This document shows, piece after piece, positions 44,817 through 47,117 of a DNA stretch of 47,117 nt (its first letter is position 1; every line of letters starts with the position of its first letter). The position numbers and the translations under genes were made by a program. The stretch is from assembly GCA_034716535.1 (NCBI GenBank), contig JAYEJW010000695.1, forward strand, positions 1 to 47,117. Reading direction: 5' to 3'. Source of the stretch: JAYEJW01 sp034716535 (GTDB taxonomy: Bacteria; Pseudomonadota; Gammaproteobacteria; Chromatiales; Chromatiaceae). A model generated the notes under the pieces. It had not been told where the DNA came from and made no database searches. It saw nothing but the letters and a program-made list of their open reading frames with translations.

Positions 44817-46073
44817 ATGTTACAGAACCCGCCCGCCACCTTCGCTCGCCCCACACGGACACTGTCGACCCTCCTCTTGGCGCTCGTGCTCGGGGGCTGC
44901 GCCATGATCGGCGCCGAGCGGGAGACCGACAGAGATCTCTCCCGCGCAGGCGGTTATCGCGGGGGCGAAACCGTGGCGGTACTCTTGCCGGAAACGGGTC
45001 GCTTCGCCAGCGCGGCACGCACCCTGCGTGAGGGGATTCTCGCCGCCCAACGCGCCGACGAGCAAGGGAGGCGCCCGAACCTGCGCTTCTACGACAGCGC
45101 CGACGACCAATCCGCACCCGCACTCGTGCGCAAGGCGGCGGCAGAGGGGGCAAGCCTCGTGATCGGCCCCCTGCAGAAACAGGCGGTCAATCAGCTCGCC
45201 TCGGGACCGGCACTCCCTGTCCCGACCCTCGCCCTCAACCGGGTCTCCTCCGACCGCACCCCGCCCGCAAATCTCTACCAGTTCTCCCTCGCCCCCGAGG
45301 ACGAAGCCGCCGAGGTCGCGAGCAAGGCCTGGGCCGAGGGGTATCGCACAGCTATGGTGCTGTATCCGGAAGGCAACTGGGGCAGCCGAATCAATCGGGG
45401 ATTCCGACAGAAGTGGGGCGCGCTCGGCGGGCGCATTGCCGCGAGCCAGATCTACGATCCCAATAAGGTCGACTTCTCGCAATCGGTCGCAGCCCTGATG
45501 GGCACCTCCGCCGATACCGCAGGGGAGGGCGTTGAGCGCACGGATGCCGACTTCGTTTTCCTGGTGGCCACGTCCCAGATCGCACGGGGCATCTGGCCGC
45601 AGATCCGGGACCAGGCCGGAAGCGATCTTCCCGTGCTCTCCACGTCCCACATCTACAAAGGGCGCTTTGATGTCAAGGGCGACCTTGATCTCGTCGGGCT
45701 CTATTTCGTCGACATCCCCTGGCTCGTCACCCCCGAATCCAGTGACGCCGCATCGCGCGGGAGCTCAGACGAGGCCCTCCCGCGTCTTTACGCGATGGGG
45801 GTCGACGCCTACCGCATGGCCCCGCTGCTCGACTGGATGGCAGAGCGGCCCGGCGCCGCCGTCCAGGGCATGACTGGAAGGTTGTCGCTGGATTCGTCGA
45901 GACGCGTCCGGCGGCAGCTCAGTCTGGCGCGCATGGGGGCTGGTGGTCCCGTGCTGGCAGAGTCCACCGCTCGCCCGGCCCCGCGGATGATCGTACGCAT
46001 CGGACCACCGGAGGGGATCTCGCCGCTCCTCGCCGCCGTTGGGTCTCCCGGCATTGGCGCTGTTCAACCCTAG
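44817..46073 (+). CDS. lpoA: LpoA-like penicillin-binding protein activator lipoprotein
   Basis: A 418-residue outer-membrane lipoprotein. A signal peptide ends in the lipobox L-G-G-C-A near residues 26-30. What follows is a periplasmic-binding-protein fold with V-A-V-L-L-P-E-T-G-R-F and R-E-G-I-L-A-A near residues 56-80 and L-V-I-G-P-L-Q-K near 118. This is the C-terminal LppC domain that in E. coli LpoA activates PBP1a. E. coli LpoA is much longer (about 680) because of an N-terminal helical TPR domain, which is absent here. It precedes yraN and dolP as in E. coli. Confidence 0.88.
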   Translation: MLQNPPATFARPTRTLSTLLLALVLGGCAMIGAERETDRDLSRAGGYRGGETVAVLLPETGRFASAARTLREGILAAQRADEQGRRPNLRFYDSADDQSAPALVRKAAAEGASLVIGPLQKQAVNQLASGPALPVPTLALNRVSSDRTPPANLYQFSLAPEDEAAEVASKAWAEGYRTAMVLYPEGNWGSRINRGFRQKWGALGGRIAASQIYDPNKVDFSQSVAALMGTSADTAGEGVERTDADFVFLVATSQIARGIWPQIRDQAGSDLPVLSTSHIYKGRFDVKGDLDLVGLYFVDIPWLVTPESSDAASRGSSDEALPRLYAMGVDAYRMAPLLDWMAERPGAAVQGMTGRLSLDSSRRVRRQLSLARMGAGGPVLAESTARPAPRMIVRIGPPEGISPLLAAVGSPGIGAVQP

Positions 46074-46419
46074 CTCAACCGCCTCCGTCGGCGGGGACAA
46101 GGAGCGCATGGCCTGCGCCTACCTGGAACGCCGGGGCCTGCGCCTGGTGCAGCGTAACTACCGCTGTCGGCGTGGCGAGATCGATCTTGTCATGCGCGAC
46201 ACCGGTACCCTGGCCTTCGTCGAGGTCCGATACCGGGCAAACATGCGGTTCGGCACGCCCGCCGAAACCGTCGATATACACAAGCAGCGTCGGCTTACCG
46301 CCGCTGCCGCCCATTACCTTCAGCATCAGCCAACAACTCTACCCTGCCGCTTCGATGTCATCGCCATCAGCGGCGACAATCGCATCGACTGGATTCGGGA
46401 TGCCTTCAATGCAGAATAA
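46039..46419 (+). CDS. yraN: UPF0102 family protein YraN
   Basis: A protein of up to 126 residues of the YraN family, with an endonuclease-like fold and unknown role. The conserved parts are the helix with A-C-A-Y-L-E-R-R-G near residues 25-33, R-N-Y-R-C-R-R-G-E-I-D-L-V near 39-51 and F-V-E-V-R-Y-R near 60-66, which carry the putative E-x-D and E-V-R/K active residues. It overlaps the end of lpoA; the start is a TTG (46039 or 46054) and is uncertain. It also overlaps the start of dolP. Confidence 0.88.
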   Translation: MGLPALALFNPSSTASVGGDKERMACAYLERRGLRLVQRNYRCRRGEIDLVMRDTGTLAFVEVRYRANMRFGTPAETVDIHKQRRLTAAAAHYLQHQPTTLPCRFDVIAISGDNRIDWIRDAFNAE

Positions 46420-47035
46420 ACGATTCGACCCAAGACCTACCGTCTCTCGAGCCTTGAAACAGAACGCCTTGGTCACGATGCTGGTCCTGAGCCTTACGCT
46501 CCCACTGCTGCAGGGCTGTGCGGCGGCGGTGGTTACCAGCGTTGCAGTAGGCGCCTCGGTCGCCCATGAGCGCCGAAGCGCGGGAACGGTGCTCGATGAT
46601 GAGACCATCGAGCTGCAGGCCATGAATCTGTTGAACGAGAATCCGGATATCGGCCAGCACAGCAGGATTGCGATCACCAGCTACAATTATGTCGTGTTGC
46701 TGACGGGCCAGGCGGAGACCCAGGAGCTTAGCGACCGCTTTGCCGACATGGTCAGCCGCCTGCCTGAGGTGAGACGGGTCGTCAACGAGGTCAGCATCGG
46801 CCCGTCCGAGAGCCTCAGCCGCGAGAGCCAGGATGTCCTGGTCACATCCCAGGTCAAGCTCGCGCTGGCCAAGGTCGATATCCCCGGATTCGACCTCACC
46901 CGCGTCAAGGTGGTTACCGAGGCGGGGACCGTTTTCCTCATGGGCCTCCTGACCCATGAGGAGGCGGATAACCATCTTCGTGCAGACACTGCGCACCGGC
47001 AATCGAGTCAAGGCATCCAGTCGTGCGGGCATTAA
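46409..47035 (+). CDS. dolP: DolP-like BON-domain lipoprotein, C-terminus disrupted
   Basis: A lipoprotein with signal and lipobox L-L-Q-G-C near residues 33-37, followed by A-V-V-T-S-V-A-V-G and two BON domains, as in DolP (YraP), which supports outer-membrane integrity. BON1 contains A-I-T-S-Y-N-Y-V-V-L-L-T-G-Q-A and BON2 begins with D-L-T-R-V-K-V-V-T-E-A-G-T-V-F-L-M-G-L-L-T. Family likeness stops at H-E-E-A-D near 46968; the last 20 or so codons to the TAA at 47033 are not BON sequence. From there another frame encodes TolB-like residues. The ATG overlaps the end of yraN by about 11 bp. The 3' part of the true gene is missing. Confidence 0.8.
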   Translation: MQNKRFDPRPTVSRALKQNALVTMLVLSLTLPLLQGCAAAVVTSVAVGASVAHERRSAGTVLDDETIELQAMNLLNENPDIGQHSRIAITSYNYVVLLTGQAETQELSDRFADMVSRLPEVRRVVNEVSIGPSESLSRESQDVLVTSQVKLALAKVDIPGFDLTRVKVVTEAGTVFLMGLLTHEEADNHLRADTAHRQSSQGIQSCGH

Positions 47036-47117
47036 TGGTGCTCCGGCATTTTCGCCAGACGGTCGCAAACTGGTGTTAACGCTGGGTGGCGTTGACGGTA
47101 ACCTGGATATTCATGTG
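46971..47117 (+). pseudogene. tolB: TolB beta-propeller fragment
   Basis: Forty-nine codons, open to the end of the window, in a different frame from dolP. They read T-I-F-V-Q-T-L-R-T-G then I-N-G-A-P-A-F-S-P-D-G-R-K-L and G-N-L-D-I-H-V. This follows the TolB propeller (E. coli VIQTLANG...NGAPAFSPDGSKL...LNLYV). There is no start codon or signal peptide, so the beginning of tolB is missing. Base composition is lower in GC than the preceding genes. TolB is a periplasmic partner of Pal. Confidence 0.75.

Overview
The window is GC-rich chromosomal DNA from a gammaproteobacterium. The lineage is an inference from gene content: LpoA, DolP, ZapD, YacG and LpxC are present, and a complete dcw cluster sits in the order lpxC-M23 peptidase-secA-argJ-mutT/thiE. 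A Chromatiales-type, possibly sulfur-oxidising or autotrophic organism would fit, but no gene here proves that metabolism.

Positions 1-4225 are accessory. They hold a small GxxExxY gene bracketed by two 29-bp direct repeats, a truncated DinD-like remnant, a large type III-like restriction helicase-nuclease with no methyltransferase beside it, and a palindromic intergenic repeat. Positions 4226-9163 are metabolic. The pair annotated on first sight as succinyl-CoA ligase looks more like malate-CoA ligase (mtkA/mtkB). It sits beside malyl-CoA lyase, so malate could be converted to acetyl-CoA plus glyoxylate or the reverse. Upstream is a frameshifted membrane-anchored flavin disulfide reductase.

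Positions 9319-15847 carry ruvA, ruvC and yebC (no ruvB next to them), a 273-bp nested palindromic element with perfect 29-bp inverted ends, a DASS-family anion symporter, an archaeal-type thymidine/AMP phosphorylase homologue and a tandem universal stress protein. Positions 16152-17142 hold zapD and yacG, facing the minus-strand block that follows.

Positions 17201-43175 are one long, mostly minus-strand block for envelope growth and division. Read 5' to 3' on the minus strand it is mraZ-rsmH-ftsL-ftsI-murE-murF-mraY-murD-ftsW-murG-murC-murB-ddl-ftsQ-ftsA-ftsZ, then lpxC, an M23 peptidase, secA, argJ and mutT/thiE, with dciA facing lpxC. Most dcw genes overlap by 4 nt (ATGA or GTGA), which implies translational coupling. 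Upstream of mraZ I see a sigma70-type promoter and 10-bp-spaced MraZ boxes.

Positions 43435-47117 contain RNase P RNA, rsmI, and the divergent lpoA-yraN-dolP set. The dolP frame breaks near 46970 and continues, in another frame, into a piece that reads as the beta-propeller of TolB. That junction is either a real rearrangement or a chimeric assembly end. The candidates most worth following are the repeat-bracketed GxxExxY unit next to the orphan restriction gene, the nested palindrome at 11429-11701, the mtkAB-mcl cassette and the dolP/tolB junction.
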